Assembly: GCF_001661965.1 (NCBI RefSeq)
Contig: NZ_LYWZ01000025.1
Location: 351,956-415,955 of the forward strand
Reading direction: 5' to 3'
Origin: Croceicoccus mobilis
Lineage (GTDB): Bacteria > Pseudomonadota > Alphaproteobacteria > Sphingomonadales > Sphingomonadaceae
Length of the DNA: 64,000 nucleotides
Shown in pieces: positions 39,526-48,305 of the stretch. Numbering within the stretch: position 1 is the first letter of the stretch; each line of letters begins with the position of its first letter. The notes under the pieces are model-generated. The model saw nothing but the letters and a program-made list of their open reading frames with translations, was not told the origin of the DNA and ran no database searches. A program made the translations under genes and the position numbers.

Positions 39526-39954
39526 ATGGCCCACTGCTACTACCACGCTCTCTCGTCGGTCCGGAAATGGGGCGGCACAGTCGATGACTATCTCCCGCTG
39601 CACCAGTGGTTCGACCAGTCCAAGGCAATCCTGGCAGACCCACGGCACCGCGCGCTGCGGCACCATGCCGAGGGGATATTCATGCTCGAAACACTTTTCG
39701 GCGAGACCCTCGTCAATTCGGATGGTCGGGTCGTTCCGGTGCGTCAGGTCGGCGAACAGCACGTACGCGAAGACCTGGGCTCGATCCCCTCATTTGCGGA
39801 CTGGGCGCGCTTGATCACGCCGCAGGCCTGGATGCTTCGAGGCAACCCTCTGGACGGCGCTGAAGGGGTGACGATCGACATGCCTCTCCCAGCCGAAGCA
39901 GTTTCGTCCAGGAATGAGCCACCGGTTGGAGGAGCGGTTACTACCGCGATCTAG
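39526..39954 (+). CDS. conserved hypothetical protein (DUF6915-like)
   Basis: A 142-aa protein rich in His and Trp (MAHCYYHALSSVRKWGG, then HHAEGIFMLETLFGE). The His-rich core with the conserved HHAEG resembles DUF6915 proteins, a family of unknown function from sphingomonad plasmids and integrative elements. It directly follows the DUF6878-like gene with a GGAG ribosome site. The last 20 residues are low in structure. The His cluster could bind a metal (inference). Confidence 0.72.
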   Translation: MAHCYYHALSSVRKWGGTVDDYLPLHQWFDQSKAILADPRHRALRHHAEGIFMLETLFGETLVNSDGRVVPVRQVGEQHVREDLGSIPSFADWARLITPQAWMLRGNPLDGAEGVTIDMPLPAEAVSSRNEPPVGGAVTTAI

Positions 39955-40256
39955 GATGGGGTTCTCCGGTGGAAGGTCGGGCAGGGATGATCCAGCCAAG
40001 ACCGGAGGGAAACGAGTCAGGGCTGACCTGTTCAAGGCATCCAGCTCCACCCGGCTTCGATGCAAACCTGTCCCTGAATCACCCCCCGTCGAGACGCGCA
40101 ACCCGGATCAGGTCCGGCCGAGTTGCCGGGCTGTGCCCGGCTGCCCGCACCACCCGAACCAGTTCCGGGTTCCCCTTCGGTGCGCTTCGCCATGGGGCGC
40201 TTCTGCTCGGGTTTGCAGCCGGGATGGACCCGGAATGCTCGATCAGGAGAAAGCCC
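39955..40256. other. 302-bp non-coding leader before ssb
   Basis: I see no gene here. Several GC-rich inverted repeats occur, the best being a perfect 7-bp stem with a 3-nt loop at 40125-40141 (GCCGGGC-TGT-GCCCGGC). An ATG-containing frame runs through into ssb but does not look conserved upstream of 40257. Confidence 0.5.
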
Positions 40257-40646
40257 ATGACCAATCTCGTTATCCTCGTTGGCCGCATCGCTCGCGACCC
40301 CGAGACCCGCACCACCCAGAGTGGAACCAGCATCACCTCGATCTCGGTCGTGACCGATCGTCCCGCCCGCAAGGATGGCAAGACCTACAAGGACGAAAAC
40401 GGCTACACCGCCAAGGACAGCGAGTTCCACCGGATCACCTGCTTCAACGGCCTGGGCCAGAACGTCGCCAAGTATTGCACCAAGGGGCAGCTCGTGACGG
40501 TCGAAGGGCGCATCCACTACACCCAGTGGGAAGATCAGAGCGGCACCAAGCGCTACGGCTGCGAGATCATCGCCGACAAGGTCGATTTCCTCACCAAGGG
40601 CCGCTCCGGCAGCAACGAAGGTGCTCCCGATATCGATGAGGACTGA
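40257..40646 (+). CDS. ssb: single-stranded DNA-binding protein
   Basis: A 129-aa SSB with one OB-fold (residues 1-105: NLVILVGRIARDPETRTTQS, ISVVTDRPARKDGK, EFHRITCFNGLGQNVAKYC, VEGRIHYTQWED). The C-terminus is acidic (APDIDED) like the protein-interaction tail, but lacks the terminal Phe of the canonical DDDIPF tip. At this size it is shorter than chromosomal SSB and is probably for the element's own replication or transfer intermediates. A GGAG ribosome site precedes ATG 40257. A strong terminator follows. Confidence 0.9.
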   Translation: MTNLVILVGRIARDPETRTTQSGTSITSISVVTDRPARKDGKTYKDENGYTAKDSEFHRITCFNGLGQNVAKYCTKGQLVTVEGRIHYTQWEDQSGTKRYGCEIIADKVDFLTKGRSGSNEGAPDIDED

Positions 40647-40664
40647 ATGTCCTTGCCTCACGAC

Positions 40665-40702
40665 AAGGCCCCGGTGGCAGACGCCATCGGGGCCTTTTCT
40701 TT
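40665..40702 (+). terminator. Rho-independent terminator after ssb
   Basis: A 9-bp stem AAGGCCCCG/CGGGGCCTT with a 14-nt loop, followed by TTCTTTT. Confidence 0.9.
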
Positions 40703-40761
40703 TAAAGGCCTGCGATGCGACGGCGCGGGGCATCGAACCCCTTGCCGCCGCGGAGTGGACT

Positions 40762-40992
40762 TTACGCGGGAGCAATCCGCTTCAGCGTTTCCTCGATCCC
40801 GAGCGCCATCGATGCGCGAACGATCTGGCGTAACTGTGCCGGTTCGATCATCTCCGCGCCGCACTCGATCAGCAGCTTTCCGAGTTCAGTCGCTGCTTCT
40901 TCGCGGAGACGTGCCTCCTCGTTCTCAAGTTGGGCACGCTGTTCACGCAGCTTCTTCAAGGCATCTCGTGCAGTAGGTTTGGACCTGGCCAT
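40762..40992 (-). CDS. small coiled-coil protein (DUF6437-like)
   Basis: A 76-aa protein: a long charged helix (ARDALKKLREQRAQLENEEA) followed by a short helical tail (LRQIVRASMALGIEETL). It resembles the small TraC/TraD-like accessory proteins of the DUF6437 type. The function is unknown, possibly relaxosome-related by size and context. ATG 40992 begins the conserved part and has GGAAG upstream. It is the first of a few genes here on the minus strand. Confidence 0.65.
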   Translation of the reverse strand: MARSKPTARDALKKLREQRAQLENEEARLREEAATELGKLLIECGAEMIEPAQLRQIVRASMALGIEETLKRIAPA

Positions 40993-41315
40993 AGTGCTTC
41001 CTTCTTGCTGGCCGTTGGTCCCCTCCGCTGCCGATCTTGGCACTGCGGGGGCATGTAGGAAAATGGTTTGTGGGGCAGGCGTTGCGCTTCTGCGCAGGCG
41101 TTGGAGAGGTCTCTCTCGCAGAAAGACCAAGTGTGATGCGGGCTTTGGGGCTGCGTCAAGGACGACGGGGCCCCACCATTTTTACCGGGCAAGCCCGGCA
41201 AAAATCGTTGCCCCCATCGCCGCTTCGCGGCCGCTGACGCGGTCCCTGACCCAGCCCGTCACCCACATCCTTCGCAGCTCCTGATGCGACGCATCGAACA
41301 TCAGGAGGAAAGATC
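40993..41315. other. 323-bp intergenic region, divergent promoters
   Basis: No gene recognised. It should carry the promoters of the DUF6437-like gene (left) and the 78-aa gene (right). Its right end folds into a hairpin that includes the next gene's ribosome site. Confidence 0.5.
41279..41306 (+). promoter_or_regulatory. hairpin overlapping the ribosome site of the 78-aa gene
   Basis: The arms TCCTGATG (41279-41286) and CATCAGGA (41299-41306) pair over eight bases. The right arm includes the first half of AGGAGG (41303-41308), the ribosome site of ATG 41316. A second, mutually exclusive stem (GATGC/GCATC, 41283-41295) lies inside. This layout can switch translation on or off. Confidence 0.45.
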
Positions 41316-41552
41316 ATGTACGCTTCACTGAACATTGCCGCTGCTGGTCCCGCCGCCGATCAGGCAGCCTTCGTTGCTGCCCTGGATCAGGCCCATGCCC
41401 GGTCCTTTCACAGCTACTTCACGCAGTACGTCCTGACCGATGACGAGGCAGGCTATATCGCGGTCGATGAAGGCGACTACGGCGCCTTGCCCAAGGCCAT
41501 GCTGGACCGTGTCATCGATACTGTGCCGGGCCGTCTCAGCGATGAATTCTGA
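41316..41552 (+). CDS. small conserved hypothetical protein
   Basis: A 78-aa protein (MYASLNIAAAGPAADQAAFV, then FHSYFTQYVLTDDEAGYIAV). It has a strong AGGAGG ribosome site seven bases ahead and a clear terminator behind, so it is a real single-gene unit. There is no recognised domain; it is acidic and probably alpha/beta. The tight regulation elements around such a short gene suggest high expression. Confidence 0.65.
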   Translation: MYASLNIAAAGPAADQAAFVAALDQAHARSFHSYFTQYVLTDDEAGYIAVDEGDYGALPKAMLDRVIDTVPGRLSDEF

Positions 41553-41564
41553 CCCGCCGGTTTG

Positions 41565-41599
41565 GGAGGAAGTCCGTCAGGGCTTCCTCCTTTCTTTTT
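41565..41599 (+). terminator. Rho-independent terminator after the 78-aa gene
   Basis: The stem GGAGGAAG/CTTCCTCC with a 10-nt loop is followed by TTTCTTTTT. Confidence 0.88.
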
Positions 41600-41623
41600 G
41601 CTCGCAGACCGTTGCGGCATCCC

Positions 41624-41848
41624 TCAGCCGGTACGGGGAGGCGGGTTGCCAGCGTCAGTCGGGGTATCGGGACGGTCGAGATCGGTGAGCCGCTCCGGCA
41701 TATCCAGGACCTTCAATGCCGCAGCTTCGATGGCCTCTGCCTGCGTCGGGAAAGCCTCGGAAGAACTGATCGACACCCCGCTCGGGTAAGTGACTGTCGC
41801 CTGGAAACCGTTGCCCTTCGGCGTCGCGCTCAATGTGACCTGGCCCAT
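41624..41848 (-). CDS. small conserved hypothetical protein
   Basis: A 74-aa protein (MGQVTLSATPKGNGFQATVT, then AFPTQAEAIEAAALKVLDMP) with two or three strands followed by one helix. I recognise no family. The pattern of alternating hydrophobic and polar residues and the absence of a better frame on the other strand support it as a gene. It converges with the preceding terminator and would be transcribed from the 42-kb intergenic region. Confidence 0.55.
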   Translation of the reverse strand: MGQVTLSATPKGNGFQATVTYPSGVSISSSEAFPTQAEAIEAAALKVLDMPERLTDLDRPDTPTDAGNPPPRTG

Positions 41849-42288
41849 GCGGCGCTTCCTTTCCGCCCTCATCATTGCCGGCATCATAGGCGTCGATTCC
41901 GCCTGTGCCTATCGCGATCCGCAGATCGGCAACCTGCCAGCGCCCCATAGAATGGGGGCTTGAAAACCGCATCATCCGTTACAGGCTCAATAGCTGGTTC
42001 CTGTCCTCGCAGCTGGGGACTTAGGAGCACACCCTACGCGACGGGTCGCAGGAAAGGTGGGCAGAAAAAATATGCAATCACAAAGGAATAGAGCGAATTT
42101 TGTGAAATGGCAGCTTCTCCGTCAAAAGTGACGGGGGCGAGGGCAGTTACGTGGATTTGACCAAGGCCAGGCCGGAAGTGGCGGAATTCCGCAGTCCTCT
42201 ATGTTCTTGACATGTTCTTGAATCTGACTTAGCTTCGATCCTGCCTTTCGCAGTGTGAATCGGGCTCCTGACCACAAGGAGTCCGTGC
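41849..42288. other. 440-bp intergenic region upstream of the transfer genes, candidate oriT
   Basis: No gene recognised. It contains a LexA box (42203-42217), a perfect 12-bp palindrome (GCGGAATTCCGC, 42181-42192), a 5-bp inverted repeat GCGAC-GG-GTCGC (42038-42049) and an AT-rich stretch (42064-42110). The position directly upstream of the RHH-TraD-TraA genes is where MobF-type transfer origins lie. The nick site cannot be located by eye. Confidence 0.4.
42203..42217 (+). promoter_or_regulatory. predicted LexA (SOS) box upstream of the transfer genes
   Basis: GTTC, seven bases (TTGACAT), GTTC. The spacer contains TTGACA, so LexA would cover a -35 element. It ends 71 bp before the ribbon-helix-helix gene that starts the traD-traA operon. 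Confidence 0.75.
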
Positions 42289-42621
42289 ATGACACGGCCA
42301 ATCTGTCTCCAGGTTTACATCTCCAGCGAGCTCAGCTCGCTGATCCGCAGGGCTGCCAAGGCCAAGGGGATCAGCATGAGCGAGTGGGTTCGCGCCTTGC
42401 TCGCCAATGCCTGCACAGAGGACGAGCTTGCCTCGCGGCTCGACGCTTCCATTGAGCGCATTTCCCGCCGCTCGGTGTTCCTCATGGTCGGGGTTGATGC
42501 GCTGCTGGCAGGCCACCCCGACCACGCGCTGCGCGGTCGGGCGCACCAGGCTTACGTGCGCAAATGCAAGGAGCTCGGTCTTTCCACAGCCGCTGGCGAG
42601 GGAGGCTCCGATGAAGCGTAA
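42289..42621 (+). CDS. ribbon-helix-helix relaxosome-type protein
   Basis: A 110-aa protein with a ribbon-helix-helix N-terminal part (ICLQVYISSELSSLIRRAAK, then GISMSEWVRALLANA, residues 5-45) and a helical C-terminal part. Small RHH proteins beside relaxase genes bind the transfer origin and help relaxase nick it; that role is inferred from position. Its last 11 bases overlap the traD start, so the two are translated together. The operon promoter carries a LexA box. Confidence 0.78.
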   Translation: MTRPICLQVYISSELSSLIRRAAKAKGISMSEWVRALLANACTEDELASRLDASIERISRRSVFLMVGVDALLAGHPDHALRGRAHQAYVRKCKELGLSTAAGEGGSDEA

Positions 42622-45007
42622 TCTCGTCAACTTCACGCGTGGCAGCCAGCTGCTCGGACACTTCAGCTTCATGTTCGCGGCCGGTCTCAAGGGCCCACTG
42701 ATCGTTGCCGCGCTCGTGATCTCATGGACCTCCTGGTGGACCATTTCGGCAGGCCTCACCGATCACGAAGTCTATCTCGTCTGGATGCGGATCTATGCCG
42801 CCATCTACGGCTTCATGGAGTTCGATCCCGCCAAGCGGATCACCCTGGAAACCGCTTTCGGCGCGACCATCCAGTTTCCGATTGCCCAGCTCGACCACTA
42901 CCCCCCGGTGGTCCATGCGTGGGAGAAGCTGACGGCGCTTCTGACCAGTGCATTGTGGCGATCCGGTTTCCTGCTGGTCCCCGCTTTTGCCGTCTTCTAC
43001 TGGTTCGCCGAGCGGTTCGGTGGCCGCTCCAAAGAGCGCAAACATGAGCGCGGCGCGATGCTCGTCACGCTCCCCGAACTCGTCGACGAATTGACCGCGC
43101 ACAACCGGCGTGAGCGCACCCGTGAGCTCGATACTGCACTGGGCTGGAAATGGCGGCTCAGCCTGCCGCGAGAGATCGCCCGGGTCTTTCCCTATCGGCC
43201 ATCGCATATCGCCACGGTGGCCTATCCTTGGCGGCTAGAACAAAGCCACGCAATGCTCATTGGCACCACCGGTATGGGCAAGACCGTGGCGATCTCTGAC
43301 ATGATTGCGGAGGCAAGAGCCAAGGGCCAGCGCTGTGTGGTCTTCGACCTGACCGGCGCCTTTATCGAGCACTTCCATGCGGCCCATTGCGACATCATCC
43401 TGAACCCACTCGATGCGCGTTGCCCCCAGTGGAGCCTGTTTGACGAATGCCGTTCTGAAGGCGAGTTCTGGGCCGCCGCGGACGCCCTCGTCCCCCACGA
43501 CGGGGGCGGTGAAGCCCAGTTCTGGGTGATCGCTGCCCGAGCCCTTTTCGTGGAATTCTGCCTCAAACTTGTGGCCGAGGGCAGGGCGACCAACGACGCC
43601 CTGGCGCGGGAGCTGATGACCGCGGACCTCTCGCGCGTTCATGCCATGATGCGCGGAACGATCGCCGATCCGCTGACCGCGCCGGAAGCCGCACGCATGG
43701 CGGAATCGATCCGGGCCGTCTTCAACGTGAACGCCAAGGCGCTCAAGCTTCTGCCCACTGCCGGACCTCGTTTTTCTGTTCGCCAATGGATCGAGGACGG
43801 GGCCGCTGGCGCCAGAAGCGAAGGCTCGATCCTGTTCATTTCTGCCCGCTATGTCGACATGAGCGTCTGCGCGCAGCTGCTCACGCTCTGGCTCGATACC
43901 GCCATGAACACGCTGATGACGATGCCCCGCACCCGCGATCTCAAGTGCTGGTTTTTCGTCGATGAGCTGGGTGCATTGCACCGCCTGCCGGCCCTCGAGA
44001 AAGGCTTGCAGACAGCGCGCAATTTCGGCGGCGCGATTGTCCTTGGCCTTCACGCTTATGCCAAGCTCAAGGAGGTCTACGGCGAGAACATGGCGATGAC
44101 GCTGGCATCGCTCGCCCGGACCAAACTGATCCTTGGAACCGCCGACCGCGAGACCGCCACCTGGTGCTCCGACTTCATCGGCCATCGCCAGGTCAGGGAC
44201 ATGGAGGAGGGCTACACCTATGGCTACAACAATGCCCGCGATGCGGTCAGCCTCACCCCGCGCAAGCACATCGAGCCGCTCTTGCTGCCCGACCAGCTGA
44301 TGAACCTGCCGCGCCTGTCGGGGTACATCAAGTTCCCTGATGGCTTTCCCGCCGCACCCGTCAAGCTGAAGCCCGTCGACCGACCCAAGCGGGCGGAAAC
44401 CTTCATCGCCAGGGTCAAGGACAGCCCGAAGGCAAGGGTCACGGAGATCCATCCGGCGGCGGAGCAGGCAGAGCAGAAGGCAGCGCCGACAGGCGGCGAG
44501 CATCCCTCGTCGAACGACGACGGCGCCGGCAAGCCGGTCGTCCCGAAGCAGGGCGAGCTAGCCTTCGACCAGGGTGCGCGAGCTGCCTCGAAAAAGGAGC
44601 CTGAAGCGCCTGCCAAGGATCTTGGGCGAGCAGTGGAACGCACACCCGGCAAGACGTCGAAGGAGCGAGAACCGGCAACTCGTTCCGGGCAAGACAAGGC
44701 GGGCAAGGCCAGGAAGGACCGGTCGAATACCAGAACCGATGCTCCGCCGCGAAAGGCTGGACCTTCCGCCCGCCCACTTCTCCCGACAGGCGAAGCCGCA
44801 GCGGCGCGGGATCAGTCGGCTTCGCCTAAGGGCACGCCTCAGGCCAGCACGCCCGGAACGGAAGGGCTGCAACAGGGCAAGCCGGATAACCCGAAGAGCC
44901 AAAGCTCGAGTGATGCTGCCGCGCGCAAGCTGATGATCGAGGATGGTTTGCGGGAGCACGAGCCTCCGCCGATCACTGGTCCGGAACTTGGCGACATGGA
45001 GATGTGA
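42611..45007 (+). CDS. traD: type IV coupling protein, TraD family
   Basis: This 798-aa protein has two N-terminal membrane segments (about residues 18-40 and 105-125) and a cytoplasmic ATPase domain with Walker A GTTGMGKTV near residue 217 and Walker B CWFFVDELGAL near 447. TraD proteins bring the relaxase-DNA complex to the type IV secretion channel. From about residue 590 the chain is low-complexity and rich in Lys, Glu, Pro and Ser, probably a flexible tail binding the relaxase. It is followed 37 bases later by traA. Motifs and length are typical of the Dtr sets of alphaproteobacterial conjugative elements. Confidence 0.92.
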   Translation: MKRNLVNFTRGSQLLGHFSFMFAAGLKGPLIVAALVISWTSWWTISAGLTDHEVYLVWMRIYAAIYGFMEFDPAKRITLETAFGATIQFPIAQLDHYPPVVHAWEKLTALLTSALWRSGFLLVPAFAVFYWFAERFGGRSKERKHERGAMLVTLPELVDELTAHNRRERTRELDTALGWKWRLSLPREIARVFPYRPSHIATVAYPWRLEQSHAMLIGTTGMGKTVAISDMIAEARAKGQRCVVFDLTGAFIEHFHAAHCDIILNPLDARCPQWSLFDECRSEGEFWAAADALVPHDGGGEAQFWVIAARALFVEFCLKLVAEGRATNDALARELMTADLSRVHAMMRGTIADPLTAPEAARMAESIRAVFNVNAKALKLLPTAGPRFSVRQWIEDGAAGARSEGSILFISARYVDMSVCAQLLTLWLDTAMNTLMTMPRTRDLKCWFFVDELGALHRLPALEKGLQTARNFGGAIVLGLHAYAKLKEVYGENMAMTLASLARTKLILGTADRETATWCSDFIGHRQVRDMEEGYTYGYNNARDAVSLTPRKHIEPLLLPDQLMNLPRLSGYIKFPDGFPAAPVKLKPVDRPKRAETFIARVKDSPKARVTEIHPAAEQAEQKAAPTGGEHPSSNDDGAGKPVVPKQGELAFDQGARAASKKEPEAPAKDLGRAVERTPGKTSKEREPATRSGQDKAGKARKDRSNTRTDAPPRKAGPSARPLLPTGEAAAARDQSASPKGTPQASTPGTEGLQQGKPDNPKSQSSSDAAARKLMIEDGLREHEPPPITGPELGDMEM

Positions 45008-45044
45008 GCATGTCGCCAACTGCCTTGGCGTTGGGGACCGATCG

Positions 45045-47972
45045 ATGCTGTCGGTAGCCAATGTCCGCACCGCCGGCGGCGCGGCCAACTACTTCGCTGC
45101 CGACAATTACTACACGCGGGCGGATGCCGATCGCTCGGGTGAGTGGCTGGGGAAGGGCGCTGCCGCGCTCGGGCTTACTGGTTCCGTAGACGCACGGCAA
45201 TTCGAGGCGGTCCTTAAGGGACTGCTGCCCGATGGTAGCCGCGTGGGCAGTGACAACCGGGCGCACCGGGCGGGGACCGACCTCACCTTTTCCATGCCGA
45301 AAAGCTGGTCGGTCCTTGCTCTGGTCGGCGGCGACAAACGGATCCTCGATGCCTATGCGTCGGCCGTCCGGGAAACCCTGCGCTGGGCCGAAAAGAACCT
45401 TGCCGAGACCCGGATGGAGGTTCGCGGAAAGGAGCGTACCGTCCATACCGGCAACCTTGCGATCGCGCTGTTCCAGCACGATACCAATCGCAACCAGGAG
45501 CCCAACGCCCACTTCCATGCCGTCATTGCCAATGTGACGAGAGGGGGCGACGGCAAATGGCGGGCGCTGCGCAATGACAAGCTCTGGCAGCACAATACCT
45601 TGCTCAATGCCATGACGATGGCGCGATTTCGCCTGAGCGTCGAGAAGCTCGGCTACGAGGTCGGTGATTTCGGCAAGCATGGCAATTTCGAGGCCGTAGG
45701 TGTGCCCAAGGCGGTCCGCGATGCCTTCAGTTCCCGGCGAGCGGAAATCCTGGAAGCGGCCGCCCAGATGAACTTCTCAGGGCCGGGCGTGCTCGATGCT
45801 GCAACCTTGATGACCCGGGCCGACAAGGGCCGGATCGAAGATCGCGATGCGCTGACGCAGCAGTGGCAGGACGCGTCCGCGAGGCTGGGCTTTGATCCCG
45901 CCACGGTGATTGCCACAGCCAATGCTCGCAGTGCGCAGGATCTTGGCAATGTGACCGGCTTGGCGCCAACGATGCGCGCGCTTGCCCGCAATGTTCAGGC
46001 CCTCGCAACCACCTTTGCCGAACGGCTCGGCCTGCGGGAAGGTGACCCGCTGATACCTGGCAGGCTCATCAATCGCAGCGTCGAGCAAGTCGCCGCAATT
46101 CATGCAGTCGCCTCGGCTGTCCGGCATCTCGGTGAGCGGGAGGCGGCCTTCACCCGGGCCGAGATATACCGCGCAGCGCTTGGCTTTGCGCTCCCGACTT
46201 CGCTTGCAGACATCGAACACCGCGTCGACCAGCTGCTCCGCCAGGGACATCTGGAGAAGGGCAAGGGTGCGGACCGGGAACTGCTGACGACACGCGACGC
46301 GATCAGCCTCGAACAGCGAATTATTGCCGGGGTTGAAGACGGGCGCGGCGTAGCCCCGGCGATAGTCTCTCCCGACCTTGCCGGGGCCCGTCTGCAAGCC
46401 CTGTCCCAGATCAAATACGGCCTGACCTTGAACGCGGGACAGGAAGGGGCCGGGCGTCTGCTGCTTGGCTCGAACAACCGCATCGTCGCGATCCAGGGCG
46501 TCGCGGGCGCAGGCAAGAGCACGGTCCTCAAACCTGTCGCCGATATCCTGCGCGAGGAGGGCAGGGGTGTGCTCGGGCTCGCGGTGCAGAACACGCTGGT
46601 CCAGATGCTCGAGCGCGACACGGGTATTGCCTCGATGACAGTGTCGCGGTTCCTCGCCCGGCACCGGGATCTCCTTGAAGGGGCCGATGCGGACCGTCTC
46701 GCCGAGGCGCGGGCCGACATGCGCGGCACCGTCGTGCTGCTCGATGAGGCATCAATGGTCGGCAATGCCGACAAGGAGAAGCTTGTTCGGCTGGCAAACC
46801 TGCTGGAACTCGGCCGCTTTGCCAGCATTGGCGACCGCAAGCAGTTGGGTGCCGTCGATGCTGGAAAGCCATTCGATGTGATGCAGCAGGCCGGCATCGA
46901 GACTGCGGTGATGGGCACCAATCTTCGCGCGCGCAGCGAAGGCCTGCGTGAAGCCCAACGGGCAGCGCAAGAAGGGCGCATCGAAGACGCCATGCGCCAT
47001 CTAGCACCCCAAGTGATCGAGGCGGGGAACGATGCGGCTGTCGAAGCCGCCGCAGCCTGGCTGTCCCTGTCGACTGCCGAGCGCGAAGCAACCGCGATCT
47101 ATGCCTCAGGCCGAAACCTGCGCAGTGCCGTGAACGAGGCTGTGCAGACGGGCCTCAAATCCAGCGGGGAGCTTGGTCCTGACACCATGCGGCTCCAGAC
47201 CCTGTCCCGCGTCAATGTAACCCGTGAGGAGCTGCGATATGCGAGCACCTACGCCCCCGGCATGGTGGTCGATGTCGCGCGGCGTCAGCGCAACCAGGGC
47301 CTTGCAGCAGGCGAATACCGGGTGGTCGGAACCGATGTGGCGCGCGAGCGAGTCACGCTGGAAAACGAGCGTGGCCGCCAGTTCGAGTTTCGTCCCGGTC
47401 AGATCAGGCCGCAAGGTGAGCAGGATCCGCTGCGCCTGTTCGAAGTGCGCGCTCTCGACATCTATACCGGCGACAAGATCCGGTGGACCGAGACCGATCA
47501 CCAGCGGGGCCTGCTCAATGCCGACCAGGCCCGCATTGTCGCTGTCGACAAAGAGGCTGTCGTGGTGAAGACATCCTTGGGCTCAGAGCACCGGCTGGAG
47601 CAGGGCGACCCGATGCTCCGCCGTCTCGATCTCGCTTATGCGCTCAATGCCCATATGGCACAGGGGCTGACTTCCGATCGCGGCATTGCGGTCATGGACA
47701 GCCGCGAGCGCAATCTGGCCAACCAGCAGACATTCCTGGTGACAGTCACACGGCTGCGCGATGGTCTCACGCTCTATGTCGATAATGCTGGCAAGCTCGA
47801 AGCGGCGGTCGAGCGCAATGCCGGCATGAAACGTTCGGCGCTGGAAACGGTCGATCTCCTCCGCGATGCGGCAGCCAAAGGTCAGGCCAAAGATCGTGTG
47901 GCTCCTGCACCGGAACGCAAGCCGCCAGAGCTTGACCGGTCGATCACCAAGCCATTCGAAATCGGCATATAG
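45045..47972 (+). CDS. traA: MobF-type relaxase/helicase, TraA
   Basis: A 975-aa fusion. The N-terminal TrwC-like relaxase (residues 1-300) shows the Tyr pair in AADNYYTRAD (22-23), HDTNRNQEPNAHFHAV with the metal-binding histidines near 140-157, and TFSMPKSWSVLAL. The C-terminal half is a RecD-type helicase with Walker A GVAGAGKSTVL near 486 and VVLLDEASMVG near 565. It nicks the transfer origin, stays bound to the 5' end and unwinds the strand for transfer. ATG 45045 is chosen because the catalytic Tyr then sits at the usual distance; the frame is open from 44943 inside traD. No secretion-channel genes are in the window. Confidence 0.93.
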   Translation: MLSVANVRTAGGAANYFAADNYYTRADADRSGEWLGKGAAALGLTGSVDARQFEAVLKGLLPDGSRVGSDNRAHRAGTDLTFSMPKSWSVLALVGGDKRILDAYASAVRETLRWAEKNLAETRMEVRGKERTVHTGNLAIALFQHDTNRNQEPNAHFHAVIANVTRGGDGKWRALRNDKLWQHNTLLNAMTMARFRLSVEKLGYEVGDFGKHGNFEAVGVPKAVRDAFSSRRAEILEAAAQMNFSGPGVLDAATLMTRADKGRIEDRDALTQQWQDASARLGFDPATVIATANARSAQDLGNVTGLAPTMRALARNVQALATTFAERLGLREGDPLIPGRLINRSVEQVAAIHAVASAVRHLGEREAAFTRAEIYRAALGFALPTSLADIEHRVDQLLRQGHLEKGKGADRELLTTRDAISLEQRIIAGVEDGRGVAPAIVSPDLAGARLQALSQIKYGLTLNAGQEGAGRLLLGSNNRIVAIQGVAGAGKSTVLKPVADILREEGRGVLGLAVQNTLVQMLERDTGIASMTVSRFLARHRDLLEGADADRLAEARADMRGTVVLLDEASMVGNADKEKLVRLANLLELGRFASIGDRKQLGAVDAGKPFDVMQQAGIETAVMGTNLRARSEGLREAQRAAQEGRIEDAMRHLAPQVIEAGNDAAVEAAAAWLSLSTAEREATAIYASGRNLRSAVNEAVQTGLKSSGELGPDTMRLQTLSRVNVTREELRYASTYAPGMVVDVARRQRNQGLAAGEYRVVGTDVARERVTLENERGRQFEFRPGQIRPQGEQDPLRLFEVRALDIYTGDKIRWTETDHQRGLLNADQARIVAVDKEAVVVKTSLGSEHRLEQGDPMLRRLDLAYALNAHMAQGLTSDRGIAVMDSRERNLANQQTFLVTVTRLRDGLTLYVDNAGKLEAAVERNAGMKRSALETVDLLRDAAAKGQAKDRVAPAPERKPPELDRSITKPFEIGI

Positions 47973-48017
47973 CTTGCTGCTCTCCCCATCCGTCCGCACA
48001 CTGCCGGTTGACTCGAA

Positions 48018-48032
48018 GTTCTTTATTTGTTC
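48018..48032 (+). promoter_or_regulatory. predicted LexA (SOS) box before a small gene downstream of traA
   Basis: GTTC, seven bases (TTTATTT), GTTC. It ends 10 bp before ATG 48043, closer than the other boxes, so it may lie over the start of transcription. Confidence 0.65.
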
Positions 48033-48042
48033 TCATTAGCCC

Positions 48043-48282
48043 ATGCCCCGAATCTCCGATGATATCCTCCTCACGCATCTCGAAGTCGCGCTGGCCGTTG
48101 CGCCGCAGCACACGCTCGTCCGCCTCAATGCCGATGATCCACGCGCCCAGCGCAGCGCCAGGGTCGATCTGGCTCGTCATCTTGTCGAGCGCATGCGCGG
48201 TTTCACCATCGAAGGCGACAGTCATGGCGGTCCAGGCGCGCAGCCATGCCTGTTTCCGGGCGATCTGTCGCCGATCGGATGA
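48043..48282 (+). CDS. small hypothetical protein
   Basis: A 79-aa frame (MPRISDDILLTHLEVALAVA, then RSARVDLARHLVERMRGFTI) with a helical look and normal residue usage. A long antisense frame (47944-48372) exists but has an irregular composition, so the plus strand is preferred. The LexA box immediately upstream supports an expressed gene. No domain recognised. Confidence 0.5.
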   Translation: MPRISDDILLTHLEVALAVAPQHTLVRLNADDPRAQRSARVDLARHLVERMRGFTIEGDSHGGPGAQPCLFPGDLSPIG

Positions 48283-48305
48283 ACTGGTAGTCTTGTCGAG
48301 GAGGG

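Noticed and set aside
42181..42192. GCGGAATTCCGC as a functional operator
   Set aside because: A single 12-bp palindrome without a second copy is not enough for an operator claim; it is kept only as part of the candidate transfer-origin region.
43235..44503. 422-codon open frame antisense to traD
   Set aside because: It overlaps the whole ATPase core of TraD; codon bias explains the open frame.
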